From positions 2,259-25,674 of the forward strand of contig CAJTWA010000056.1 of NCBI GenBank assembly GCA_910580195.1: DNA of 23,416 bases. Direction: 5' to 3'. Position numbers and translations under genes: made by a program. The notes under the pieces were generated by a model. The model saw only the letters and a list, made by a program, of their open reading frames with translations, searched no databases and was not told where the DNA came from. Origin of the DNA: an uncultured Lachnospiraceae bacterium (GTDB lineage Bacteria; Bacillota; Clostridia; Lachnospirales; Lachnospiraceae). Shown here piece after piece: positions 6,964 through 14,555 of the stretch; positions within the stretch are counted from its first letter, which is position 1; the number at the start of each line of letters is the position of its first letter.

Positions 6964-7764
6964 ATGGAAATACTCGATTTTATCAGTAAAGAAAAGCTGC
7001 AGAGGCTTCAGGATTTATTTTCGACAGCGACAGGCGTAGCAGCCTGCATAGTAGATACAGAAGGGAACCATATCACAGAAGACAGCAATTTTTTAGATTT
7101 CTGCATTAAATATACAAGGGGGAGCGAGATAGGGTTAAAGCGCTGCCAGAAGTGCGATTTGGAAGGGGTAGGCACTTATTTCTGCCATGCAGGGCTGATG
7201 GATTTTGCAGCAGATATTGTGGTAGGCGGGGAGAAACTGGGGGCAATCGTAGGCGGGCAGGTACTGCCAGCGCCGCCGGACTTTGACAAATTCCGCAAAG
7301 TGGCAGAAGAAATCGGCGTAGACCCAGACGAATATATTGAGGCATTGAAGAAAGTACCGATAAAGACAGAAGAATCCATCCGGGCATCGGCAGATTTAAT
7401 GAAAGAAATGATTAATATGCTGGTGAACTCAGAGAGTGTCCGGAACCGGGACAAGCATAAGATTGGCACCATTGACAAAGAGATTGAGGTTACCACTAAG
7501 AATGTAGAGCAGATCGAAGGCATGGTGCAGGACTTGACGAAGGTTTCCCGGAAACAGAATATCCTTGCGCTGAATGCTTCCATTGAAGCAGCAAGGGCCG
7601 GGGAGGCCGGAAGAGGGTTCAATATTGTGGCAGGGGAGATGGGCAAGCTGTCTTCCATGGCTACAGAGAAATACTCTGCAATTATCGCCAAGGCAGGGGA
7701 AATTGACGAATCCCTGAAGAAAATCAATCAGGAATTCAGCAAAGGCGTGGCAGATGGGGAATAA
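6964..7764 (+). CDS. PocR sensory domain fused to a short methyl-accepting-chemotaxis signalling hairpin
   Basis: A 266-residue soluble protein with no membrane helix. Residues about 5-155 form a PocR domain, with the cysteine/histidine cluster C61, C64, C74 and H75 and the LMDFA and GGQV blocks typical of the family. PocR domains sense small molecules such as 1,2-propanediol in characterised regulators. Residues about 170-260 are a shortened MCP signalling hairpin with the highly conserved tip QNILALNASIEAARAGEAGR. The tip normally contacts CheA/CheW. No HAMP or transmembrane part is present, so it would be a cytoplasmic receptor or a two-component decoy. AAGGAG lies seven bases before the ATG. 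It has its own promoter region and terminator, so it is a single-gene unit. Confidence 0.85.
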   Translation: MEILDFISKEKLQRLQDLFSTATGVAACIVDTEGNHITEDSNFLDFCIKYTRGSEIGLKRCQKCDLEGVGTYFCHAGLMDFAADIVVGGEKLGAIVGGQVLPAPPDFDKFRKVAEEIGVDPDEYIEALKKVPIKTEESIRASADLMKEMINMLVNSESVRNRDKHKIGTIDKEIEVTTKNVEQIEGMVQDLTKVSRKQNILALNASIEAARAGEAGRGFNIVAGEMGKLSSMATEKYSAIIAKAGEIDESLKKINQEFSKGVADGE

Positions 7765-7813
7765 CCCATCCAAGGAACTAGCAAGTATCTTAATTTTTGC
7801 ATACTCTCCATAT

Positions 7814-7851
7814 ATCTGGGAACCGGAAATCTTCTGGTTCCCAGATTTTTT
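7814..7851 (+). terminator. Intrinsic terminator after the PocR gene
   Basis: An 11-bp perfect stem, ATCTGGGAACC (7814-7824) with its complement at 7836-7846, followed by a T run. Extra pairs inside the loop are possible. Confidence 0.92.
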
Positions 7852-7930
7852 GTCTTATAGGAAAGCCCTTTGGGCAATGATGCGCAGCTTTTTGCGCGGA
7901 ACAAAAAATTGTTTTGAAAAGGAAAGAGAA

Positions 7931-7963
7931 TTTCTGTCATATTTACAGAAAGTATGTTATGAT
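7931..7963 (+). promoter_or_regulatory. trpB promoter with an inverted repeat (operator candidate)
   Basis: TATGAT (7958-7963), preceded by TGT, is an extended -10. A weak -35 (CTGTCA, 7934-7939) lies 18 bases upstream. The perfect inverted repeat TTTCTGT/ACAGAAA (7931-7937 with 7945-7951) covers the -35 and spacer, a usual place for a repressor site. No T-box or trp attenuator is seen in the leader, which is only about 25 bases long. Confidence 0.5.
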
Positions 7964-7993
7964 AGAAGAAATTTGGAAATAAAGGAGAAAAAA

Positions 7994-9208
7994 ATGGATT
8001 ATAGGACATATTTAAGGAACCATCCCAATAAAGAAGGGCGCTTCGGGGAATACGGAGGGGCTTACCTGTCAGAAGAACTGAAGCCAGCATTTGAGGAAAT
8101 AACAGAGGCATACCAGACGATTTGCCATTCCTCCCAATTTATCAATGAATTGCGGCGGATACGGAAGGAATTTCAGGGGAGGCCTACCCCGGTTTACCAC
8201 TGCGAACGGCTTTCCCGGCACATTGGCAACTGCCAGATTTACTTAAAAAGAGAAGATTTGAACCATACCGGGGCACACAAGCTGAACCACTGCATGGGAG
8301 AAGGGCTGTTAGCCAAATTTATGGGCAAGAAGCGGCTGATTGCCGAAACAGGCGCAGGGCAGCATGGAGTGGCATTGGCAACGGCAGCAGCTTATTTTGG
8401 GATGGAATGTGAGATCCATATGGGGGAAGTGGATATTGCAAAACAGGCGCCGAACGTAACCCGCATGAAGATTCTTGGGGCAAAGGTAGTCCCAGTTACC
8501 CATGGCCTGAAAACCTTGAAAGAGGCCGTGGATTCTGCCTTTGCATCTTATGCCAAGAATTATAAGGATTCTATTTACTGTATCGGCTCTGCCTTAGGAC
8601 CCCACCCCTTCCCGCTGATGGTGCGTGATTTCCAGTCAGTGGTGGGCTATGAAGCAAGGGACCAGTTCCATGAAATGACAGGGATAGACCCAGACGTGGT
8701 CTGCGCCTGTGTCGGGGGCGGGAGCAATTCCATAGGGATGTTCATCCCCTTCCTGAATGACCCGGTTGACATTGTAGGGGTAGAGCCCCTGGGCAGGGGG
8801 GAACAGCTAGGCGACCATGCTGCATCCATGAAATATGGGGAAAAGGGCGTGATGCACGGATTTGAGAGCATTATGCTGAAGGATGGGAAAGGGGAGCCAG
8901 CCCCAGTGTATTCCATTGCCAGCGGCTTGGACTATCCCTCCGTAGGGCCGGAACATGCCTACCTGCGTGATTTGGGCAGGGTCCAGTATGAAACGGTTGG
9001 GGATGACGAGGCTATGGAGGCATTTTTCAAGCTGTCCCGGTATGAGGGGATCATCCCTGCAATCGAAAGCTCCCACGCCGTTGCCTGGGCCATGAAAAAG
9101 GCAAAGGAACTGGGGCAGGGTTCCATTTTAGCCTGCTTAAGCGGCAGGGGGGATAAGGATATCGACTATGTGGCAGAGCATTACGGGTATGGAGAAAAAT
9201 ATTTGTAA
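7994..9208 (+). CDS. trpB: Orphan tryptophan synthase beta chain (TrpB), PLP enzyme
   Basis: A 404-residue PLP-dependent enzyme that joins indole and L-serine to tryptophan. The Schiff-base lysine is K96 in HTGAHKLNHCMG. E118 in AETGAGQHG is the catalytic glutamate. GGGSNSIG (241-248) binds the cofactor phosphate, and SGRGDKD (383-389) is near the pyridine nitrogen. GLDYPSVGPEH (311-321) is the usual beta-replacement loop. The lysine motif reads HKLNHCMGEGLLAK rather than the common HKINNALGQ-type sequence, so it is a divergent branch. No trpA or other trp gene is nearby, so it probably acts on free indole. An upstream in-frame extension to 7754 is excluded because ATG 7994 has AAAGGAG six bases away and the promoter and terminator lie inside the extension. 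Confidence 0.88.
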   Translation: MDYRTYLRNHPNKEGRFGEYGGAYLSEELKPAFEEITEAYQTICHSSQFINELRRIRKEFQGRPTPVYHCERLSRHIGNCQIYLKREDLNHTGAHKLNHCMGEGLLAKFMGKKRLIAETGAGQHGVALATAAAYFGMECEIHMGEVDIAKQAPNVTRMKILGAKVVPVTHGLKTLKEAVDSAFASYAKNYKDSIYCIGSALGPHPFPLMVRDFQSVVGYEARDQFHEMTGIDPDVVCACVGGGSNSIGMFIPFLNDPVDIVGVEPLGRGEQLGDHAASMKYGEKGVMHGFESIMLKDGKGEPAPVYSIASGLDYPSVGPEHAYLRDLGRVQYETVGDDEAMEAFFKLSRYEGIIPAIESSHAVAWAMKKAKELGQGSILACLSGRGDKDIDYVAEHYGYGEKYL

Positions 9209-9229
9209 AAATAGGAATGGCGGTGAAAG

Positions 9230-10897
9230 ATGATTTCGGATCAATTATATGCGTTAGCTTTTGAATATAAGAAAACAAAATTATGGCGGATGCTGTGGGA
9301 TGTCCAAGTATTTGCAGTAAAGCTTTCTGATGGCAGGATTGGGTATATCAGCATTATGGGCGGCGGCGGGAGCCATTGCGCCCTTGGGCTTTATATTGGC
9401 CAGGCAGGGCTGGACAGCTTACGCTGTATTGCAGAGGCTGACCAGTTCCGTATGTCCCCCTTTGAGTTCCATGAGAACATCATCCGGCAGGACTGCCTGC
9501 AATGCGCCTTTGAAGGGAAGGAAGAGCTTTCGAAGGAGGAATTGGAGGAGGCTAGGGCCTATGCCCGCGCCAACGGCATCCGTATTTCCGGGAAGAATGC
9601 TTACCCCCAGTTTGTCCGGTACAAGCCAAGCTGCCTGCCGTGGCCGCTCCAGACGCAGCAGGAGCAGGAGGATCTTTGCGAAGCCCTTTCGGCAGCTATC
9701 CACATGGCAAAATTATTAGAAGGGCACAGGCCAGAGGACCTTGGCATCCGGCGGATCGACGGTGGGGCAGATGAGATTGTCCTGCTGGAATTGCAGGATG
9801 GGGCCTATGCAGTGTCAAAAATAAAAGCGCTCCCTAGGCAGCCTATGGTGTGGCCGGAGCCTTCCAACTGCAATGAAATTGGCTTGGCAAGCCTGAAAAA
9901 AATCAGGAAGTCCGGCACTTACGAATGTGAGATTATCCAGTTTCCGGATCCAGTCCAGAACGGCCCGGGCGAAGCGCCTTGTTTCCCCTTTGTCTTTCTG
10001 GCGGTAAATGCAGACATGAATTTTGTCTTGCCGGTATCCCCCGTAAAGAGCTATCTGGACGCGCCGGAAGAGCTTTTGAACTTTTTCATCGATGCGCTGC
10101 GGAAGGAAGGGATGTGCCCCAAGGAACTGCTGGTGCGGGATGAGCGGACCTATGCCTTTGCCAAGGGGTTCTGCGCCAAGCTAAAGATTCCCATTTCTAT
10201 TGAAAAAGACCTGCCAGCGCTGGATGAGGTAGAAATGGACTTTGTCAGGCATTTTTCCATGAGTGAAGAGGAAGAATTGGCAGAGTTTGTCAGCTTGATT
10301 GGGGAAATGATGGAGGATGGGATTGGGCTGGGAGAGCTGCCGCCGGAAATTACGGAACAGCTGGAACAGGTACTGCAGAGGGAGGACATGCCAGAAGACA
10401 TATTGGATCAGGTGGAAGAAATCCTCTGCCGGGGGACACAGGGGAGGCCAAGGCTGGCGAAGTCAGATTTCAAGACCGTAAAGCCTAAATCCGGCCAGTC
10501 TTATGTTATCAGCGTTTCCCTAGGGACAGGCTGCTACCGCCACATACAGATTTCCGGAAAAAGCTCCCTGTGGAGGCTGCACAGCGCAATCATCCAAGCA
10601 TTTGGGTTTGACGACGACCATGCCCATGCATTTTTTATGGACAATAAGCGGTGGAGCAAGCGGGATGCCTATTATGCCTCCTTTTTGGAAAATGGCTGTC
10701 GGACTACGGATAGCTGTACGCTGGATAAGGCAGGGCTGTGCAAAGGCAAGAAGTTCTTGTACCTCTTTGATTTTGGGGATGAATGGACCTTCCAGTGCAA
10801 GGTGCTGAAAGTAGTGGAAGAAGCAGTGGATCAGCCGGTTGTCATAAAGAGCAAAGGGGACGCGCCGGAGCAATACCCTTCCTGGGAGGATGAATAG
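9230..10897 (+). CDS. Protein with C-terminal plasmid pRiA4b ORF-3-like domain
   Basis: A 555-residue protein without signal peptide or clear membrane helices. Residues about 430-555 (YRHIQISGKSSLWRLHSAIIQAFGF, then FDFGDEWTFQCKV) match the IS1096/pRiA4b ORF-3-like family, whose role is unknown. The N-terminal part, about 1-180, has a beta-rich start with the glycine run IMGGGGSH, then charged helical stretches. A region at about 225-330 resembles uncharacterised domains often found with this C-terminal domain. An acidic helix-rich linker (about 345-410) separates it. It follows trpB by only 21 bp and may share its transcript. The ribosome site is weak: AGGA lies 13 bases, and GGTG five bases, before the ATG. 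Function is unknown, and the link to mobile DNA is by family name only. Confidence 0.75.
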   Translation: MISDQLYALAFEYKKTKLWRMLWDVQVFAVKLSDGRIGYISIMGGGGSHCALGLYIGQAGLDSLRCIAEADQFRMSPFEFHENIIRQDCLQCAFEGKEELSKEELEEARAYARANGIRISGKNAYPQFVRYKPSCLPWPLQTQQEQEDLCEALSAAIHMAKLLEGHRPEDLGIRRIDGGADEIVLLELQDGAYAVSKIKALPRQPMVWPEPSNCNEIGLASLKKIRKSGTYECEIIQFPDPVQNGPGEAPCFPFVFLAVNADMNFVLPVSPVKSYLDAPEELLNFFIDALRKEGMCPKELLVRDERTYAFAKGFCAKLKIPISIEKDLPALDEVEMDFVRHFSMSEEEELAEFVSLIGEMMEDGIGLGELPPEITEQLEQVLQREDMPEDILDQVEEILCRGTQGRPRLAKSDFKTVKPKSGQSYVISVSLGTGCYRHIQISGKSSLWRLHSAIIQAFGFDDDHAHAFFMDNKRWSKRDAYYASFLENGCRTTDSCTLDKAGLCKGKKFLYLFDFGDEWTFQCKVLKVVEEAVDQPVVIKSKGDAPEQYPSWEDE

Positions 10898-10949
10898 TCC
10901 AAAAAGACGGTAAGCAGAGCAGTTCTGGTGAAAATTTGCCAATTATTAG

Positions 10950-10978
10950 TTGAAAAAAGTATTTTTATAGAATACAAT
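10950..10978 (+). promoter_or_regulatory. Promoter of the macrodomain/HD-GYP operon
   Basis: TTGAAA (10950-10955), exactly 17 bases, then TACAAT (10973-10978). Transcription would start near 10985 and leave a leader of about 70 bases. That leader contains a GGAGAG/CTCTCC pairing (10998-11003 with 11022-11027). Confidence 0.75.
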
Positions 10979-11055
10979 CAAAGTGTACAGAAAAATTGGA
11001 GAGGCTTTACATTGTGAGGTACTCTCCTAATTTTTATACAGGAGGTTCTTTCAAA

Positions 11056-11841
11056 ATGACACATAACGAAAAATTATTATACTTAACCCAAGAACTGCTT
11101 TCCGAGTCTTCCCAGTACCAGGGGATGGCAATCCCCTCTGACATAGGAAAACAGAAGCGCCTGCTTAGGACCCTTATGAATATCCGGGAGCCCAAGCCCA
11201 TTTCCAAGGAATTTCTGGAAATCCAAGACCAATACCTGTCCGAAGAAGTAGCGGAGCAAGGCATTGTAGATGGAAATGCCCTTCCGGCATCTAAGCTGGA
11301 CAGCCGCCTTGTGCTCTGGAAGGGGGATATCACTACCCTAAAAACAGATGCCATTGTAAATGCAGCCAACAGCAAGCTTTTGGGATGCTTTGTCCCCTGC
11401 CATTCCTGCGTGGACAATATTATCCACAGCGTCAGCGGCATCCAGCTTAGGCTGGCCTGCCATGGGATTATGGAAAATCAGGGCTATGACGAGCCTACCG
11501 GCAGGGCGAAAATTACCCCAGCTTTTAACTTGCCCTGCGGTTATGTCATACATACCGTAGGCCCTATTGTATCAGGGAGGCTGACGGAAACCCATTGCAG
11601 CCAGCTTGCAGGCTGTTACAAGGCCAGCTTAAAGCTTGCGTCGGAAAAGAAGCTGAAAAGCATAGCCTTTTGCTGCATTTCCACAGGGGAGTTCCATTTC
11701 CCCCATGAGCGGGCAGCAGAACTTGCCGTGGGGGCAGTGCAGGATTTTTTACAGTCAGATTCACAGGTAGAGCGGGTAATTTTTAATGTGTTCCAAGAAG
11801 AGGACTATGAAATATATCGCCAAATTTTGGAAGCGATATAA
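11056..11841 (+). CDS. Zinc-type macrodomain protein-ADP-ribose hydrolase
   Basis: A 261-residue cytoplasmic protein. Residues about 85-260 form a macrodomain: GDIT (90-93) and VNAANSKLLG (101-110) bind ADP-ribose, HTVGP (166-170) and AFCCISTGEFHFP (204-216) complete the pocket. Between them is a cysteine/histidine insert, CFVPCHSCVDN (111-121), which corresponds to the zinc site of the macrodomain class that removes ADP-ribose from proteins. In Staphylococcus and Streptococcus that class is encoded beside a SirTM ADP-ribosyl transferase and lipoate-carrier genes. None of those partners is present here. An N-terminal helical part of about 80 residues is normal for the class. ATG 11056 is chosen because AGGAGG lies ten bases before it. 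An in-frame TTG at 10996 has no such site. Confidence 0.9.
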   Translation: MTHNEKLLYLTQELLSESSQYQGMAIPSDIGKQKRLLRTLMNIREPKPISKEFLEIQDQYLSEEVAEQGIVDGNALPASKLDSRLVLWKGDITTLKTDAIVNAANSKLLGCFVPCHSCVDNIIHSVSGIQLRLACHGIMENQGYDEPTGRAKITPAFNLPCGYVIHTVGPIVSGRLTETHCSQLAGCYKASLKLASEKKLKSIAFCCISTGEFHFPHERAAELAVGAVQDFLQSDSQVERVIFNVFQEEDYEIYRQILEAI

Positions 11842-11877
11842 GTTGAAATACGCCCTAGGAAGACAGGAGAGGGTATT

Positions 11878-12921
11878 ATGAAAAAAACGATTTTAGTAGT
11901 AGATGACAGCAGGTTCAACCTAGTGATTGCCAAAGACCTCCTCTCGGAAGAATACCGGGTGGAAACGGTAAATTCTGGTGAGCTGGCCTTCCAATACCTT
12001 GCCGGGAACGAGCCGGATTTGGTGCTCCTTGACATCCAGATGCCGGGGATGGACGGGTTCGAAGTCATGCGGCGGATTCAAGGCAGCGAGGAATGGAAGA
12101 AAATCCCAGTCATTTTCCTTACGGCAGACCGTACGGAAAAGACAGAGGAAACTTGTTTCCAGATGGGGGCCATGGATTATATCGGCAAGCCCTTCGTGCC
12201 AGCGATTATGCTGCAGCGTGTCCGCAGGACCTTAGAGCTGCAGGGCTATCGGAAGAGCCTTGAGCAGATGGTAGAGCAGCAGCTGCAGCGGATTACACAA
12301 TTGCAGCAGGGCATTATTATCACTATGGCAAATTTAATTGAGAGCCGTGACGGTACCACGGGGGAGCATGTAAAAAGGACCAGCGCCTATGTGAACCTGC
12401 TGGTGAATAAAATGCAGGAAAAAGGCATTTACAAGGAAACCCTGACATCTACCTACATAGATTACCTGAAAAAAGCATCCCCTCTCCATGACATAGGGAA
12501 ACTCACTGTCCCTGACCGGATTTTGCAGAAACCCGGCGCATTGACCCAAGAAGAGTATGACTTAATTAAGCTCCATGCACAAGCCGGGGGGCAGCTGATA
12601 CAAGAAAATATGAACCGCATTGTAGACAAAGAATTTGTGGAAATTGCCCAAGACCTAGCCGCCTTCCACCATGAGAAATGGAACGGGCTGGGCTACCCCA
12701 ATGGCTTAAAAGGGGAGGAAATCCCCTTGGCTGCAAGGATTCTTGCCATTGCAGATGTTTTTGACGCGCTGGTGTCCGAACGGCAGTATAAGAAAGGCAT
12801 GACGCTGGACCAAGCCTTTGGGATTATGGAAAAAGAGCGGGGAAATAGCTTCGAGCCTGTGCTGCTGGATGTATTTCTGGAGTCAAAAGAGGAATTGGCC
12901 GAGCTGATGGAAGAACTGTAA
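11878..12921 (+). CDS. Response regulator with HD-GYP domain (cyclic di-GMP phosphodiesterase)
   Basis: A 347-residue cytoplasmic two-component output protein. Residues 1-120 form a receiver with acidic pocket D9/D10, phosphorylated D52, T82 and K104. A helix of about 35 residues leads to an HD-GYP domain. That domain has H164, the metal dyad H204-D205 in LHDIGKL, H233, H264-H265, and the GYP motif at 272-274 followed by GLKGEEIPLAARILAIADVFDAL. All metal ligands appear intact, so it should hydrolyse c-di-GMP in response to phosphorylation. It starts 36 bp after the macrodomain gene, with GGAGAGG before the ATG, and probably shares its transcript. No cognate kinase gene is adjacent. Confidence 0.92.
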   Translation: MKKTILVVDDSRFNLVIAKDLLSEEYRVETVNSGELAFQYLAGNEPDLVLLDIQMPGMDGFEVMRRIQGSEEWKKIPVIFLTADRTEKTEETCFQMGAMDYIGKPFVPAIMLQRVRRTLELQGYRKSLEQMVEQQLQRITQLQQGIIITMANLIESRDGTTGEHVKRTSAYVNLLVNKMQEKGIYKETLTSTYIDYLKKASPLHDIGKLTVPDRILQKPGALTQEEYDLIKLHAQAGGQLIQENMNRIVDKEFVEIAQDLAAFHHEKWNGLGYPNGLKGEEIPLAARILAIADVFDALVSERQYKKGMTLDQAFGIMEKERGNSFEPVLLDVFLESKEELAELMEEL

Positions 12922-12928
12922 GATAGGA

Positions 12929-13027
12929 GGGGCTGCCGTGAAATGGAAGTTTTCCCCAATATATAACTGTGGTTCCCGAGGTTCCACTACGATATATTGC
13001 GCCTAAATTCCATTTCCCGGCAGCTCC
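12929..13027. repeat. Long symmetric hairpin after the HD-GYP gene
   Basis: The arms 12929-12938 and 13018-13027 pair over ten bases with one G-T. After a 1x1 mismatch, 12940-12948 pairs perfectly with 13008-13016. After a 9x9 internal loop, AATATAT (12958-12964) pairs with ATATATT (12992-12998), and GTGG with CCAC near the tip. The 99-base stem is nearly symmetric with no T tract, so it is not a classic terminator. It could be a processed RNA, a small palindromic element or a transcript stabiliser. Confidence 0.75.
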
Positions 13028-13170
13028 CTGTGTTGGCAGAAAAATCTTCCGGCTTAAGCCTTACACCGGAGGCTGGTGGAATTACTGTGAAAAATAAGTT
13101 TTTCAGCGTTATCCATGCCGAAACGGGGCGAAAGGAATGGCTGATTGCCATGGATAGTTGCAAGAATTAG
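12943..13170 (+). pseudogene. Small protein-like frame interrupted by an in-frame TAA
   Basis: From ATG 12943, 14 bases after GGAGG, one frame runs to TAG 13168-13170 and is broken only by TAA at 12964-12966 (codon 8). The 67 codons after the stop encode a well-mixed, protein-like sequence that includes NSISRQLPVLAEKSSGLSL and KFFSVIHAETGRKEW. I do not recognise it. TTG 12997 or GTG 13030 could start a shorter intact product, but neither has a ribosome site. It overlaps the hairpin at 12929-13027, so part of the open frame may be chance. A broken small gene is the favoured but unproven reading. Confidence 0.35.
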
Positions 13171-13179
13171 TTTATCGCT

Positions 13180-14397
13180 TTATTTCAGGATTTTCCTAAA
13201 ATTCTTCTTCCCTTTCTTCAGAACCATCCCATCTGTAAAAGCATCCATCCCATAAGCTGCCTTAATGTCCGCAACTTTCTCCCCATCTACGGAAACGCCG
13301 CCCTGCTCTACTGCCCGGCGCGCTTCGGAACGGGAAGAAGCCAAGGAGGATTTTACCAAAAGCCCCAGAATATCAATTACCCCATCCGTAAAATCCCCGT
13401 CCTCCAAGGTTACGGTAGGCATATTTTCTGCATTTCCGCTGGAAAACAGCGCTTTTGCAGCATCCTGCGATTTTTTCGCTTCTTCTTCCCCATGCACCAT
13501 TTTTGTCAGCTCGAAGGCAAGGATTTCTTTTGCTGTGTTAAGCTGCGCCCCTTCCCAGTGGTCCATTTTGTCAATTTCCTCCAAGGGCAGGAAGGTCAGC
13601 ATACGGATGCACTTGAGCACGTCATCGTCAGCCACGTTCCGCCAGTACTGGTAGAAGTCAAAGGGAGAGGTCTTGTTGGGGTCAAGCCAGACTGCTCCGG
13701 ACTGGGTTTTTCCCATTTTCTTACCCTCGGAGTTTAAGAGCAGGTTAATCGTCATGGCATAAGCGTCCTTGCCCAGCTTGCGCCGGATTAATTCCGTGCC
13801 CCCCAGCATGTTGCTCCACTGGTCGTCCCCGCCGAACTGCATGTTGCAGCCGTATTTCTGGAACAATGCGTAGAAATCATAGCTCTGCATAATCATGTAG
13901 TTGAACTCCAAGAAGCTTAAGCCCTTTTCCATCCGCTGCTTGTAGCACTCCGCCGTCAGCATCCGGTTTACGGAAAAATGCGCCCCCACTTCCCGCAGCA
14001 CGTCAATGTAGTTCAGATCCATCAGCCAGTCGGCATTGTTTACCATTAAGGCTTTCCCTTCGGAGAAATCAATGAACTTGCCCATCTGTTCCTTAAAGCA
14101 ATCGCAGTTGTGCTGGATGGTTTCCGGCGTCATCATCTGGCGCATGTCGCTGCGCCCGGAAGGGTCCCCAATCATAGCCGTGCCCCCGCCGATTAAGGCA
14201 ATCGGCTTGTTGCCAGCCATCTGGAGCCGTTTCATCAGGCACAGCGCCATGAAATGCCCCACATGCAGGCTGTCCGCCGTCGGGTCAAAGCCAATGTAAA
14301 ATACAGCTTTCCCTGTGTCCACTAATTCCTTAATCTCTTCCTCATCGGTTACTTGGGCAATCAGCCCCCGGGCAACCAGTTCTTCGTATACTGTCAT
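13180..14397 (-). CDS. tyrS: Tyrosyl-tRNA synthetase
   Basis: A 405-residue class I synthetase that charges tRNA-Tyr. DPTADSLHVGHF holds the HIGH-like motif (HVGH). KKMGKT stands in place of KMSKS, a known variant. The tyrosine pocket includes YIGFDPTADS, NNADWLMDLNYIDVLR and the QSYDFYALFQKYGCNMQFGGDDQW block. The C-terminal 80 residues form the S4-like RNA-binding domain (SSRSEARRAVEQGGVSVDG). ATG 14397 is chosen because AGGAGG precedes it by eight bases. A start at 14418 would include the ribosome site. Its promoter gives a leader of only about 27 bases, leaving no space for a T-box, unlike many Firmicutes tyrS genes. Confidence 0.97.
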   Translation of the reverse strand: MTVYEELVARGLIAQVTDEEEIKELVDTGKAVFYIGFDPTADSLHVGHFMALCLMKRLQMAGNKPIALIGGGTAMIGDPSGRSDMRQMMTPETIQHNCDCFKEQMGKFIDFSEGKALMVNNADWLMDLNYIDVLREVGAHFSVNRMLTAECYKQRMEKGLSFLEFNYMIMQSYDFYALFQKYGCNMQFGGDDQWSNMLGGTELIRRKLGKDAYAMTINLLLNSEGKKMGKTQSGAVWLDPNKTSPFDFYQYWRNVADDDVLKCIRMLTFLPLEEIDKMDHWEGAQLNTAKEILAFELTKMVHGEEEAKKSQDAAKALFSSGNAENMPTVTLEDGDFTDGVIDILGLLVKSSLASSRSEARRAVEQGGVSVDGEKVADIKAAYGMDAFTDGMVLKKGKKNFRKILK

Positions 14398-14430
14398 TTT
14401 TCGTACCTCCTGACACAATATTTGGGATTT

Positions 14431-14459
14431 ACGATAGCATGTGTAGTTGCCAAAGTCAA
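14431..14459 (-). promoter_or_regulatory. tyrS promoter
   Basis: On the minus strand TTGACT (14459-14454), 17 bases and TATCGT (14436-14431), with TGC before the -10. It lies about 34 bases before the tyrS start codon. Confidence 0.7.
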
Positions 14460-14497
14460 CAAAATTTCAAAAAGTACTTGATTTTTTCATATCACCC

Positions 14498-14526
14498 TTG
14501 GAAAATCCCCCGAAATATAGTACCAT
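14498..14526 (+). promoter_or_regulatory. Candidate promoter of the AI-2E-family transporter gene
   Basis: TTGGAA (14498-14503), 17 bases and TACCAT (14521-14526). It is 29 bases before the chosen ATG and back-to-back with the tyrS promoter. Confidence 0.45.
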
Positions 14527-14555
14527 CTCTATTAAGGCAAAGAAGGAGGAAAAGA

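Noticed and set aside
7754..7993. 80-residue N-terminal extension of TrpB
   Set aside because: The extension overlaps the PocR gene end, its terminator and the trpB promoter. ATG 7994 has a good ribosome site and gives a normal TrpB length.
10996..11055. Upstream TTG start of the macrodomain gene
   Set aside because: The AGGAGG ten bases before ATG 11056 would lie inside the coding region, and the added 20 residues show no family similarity.
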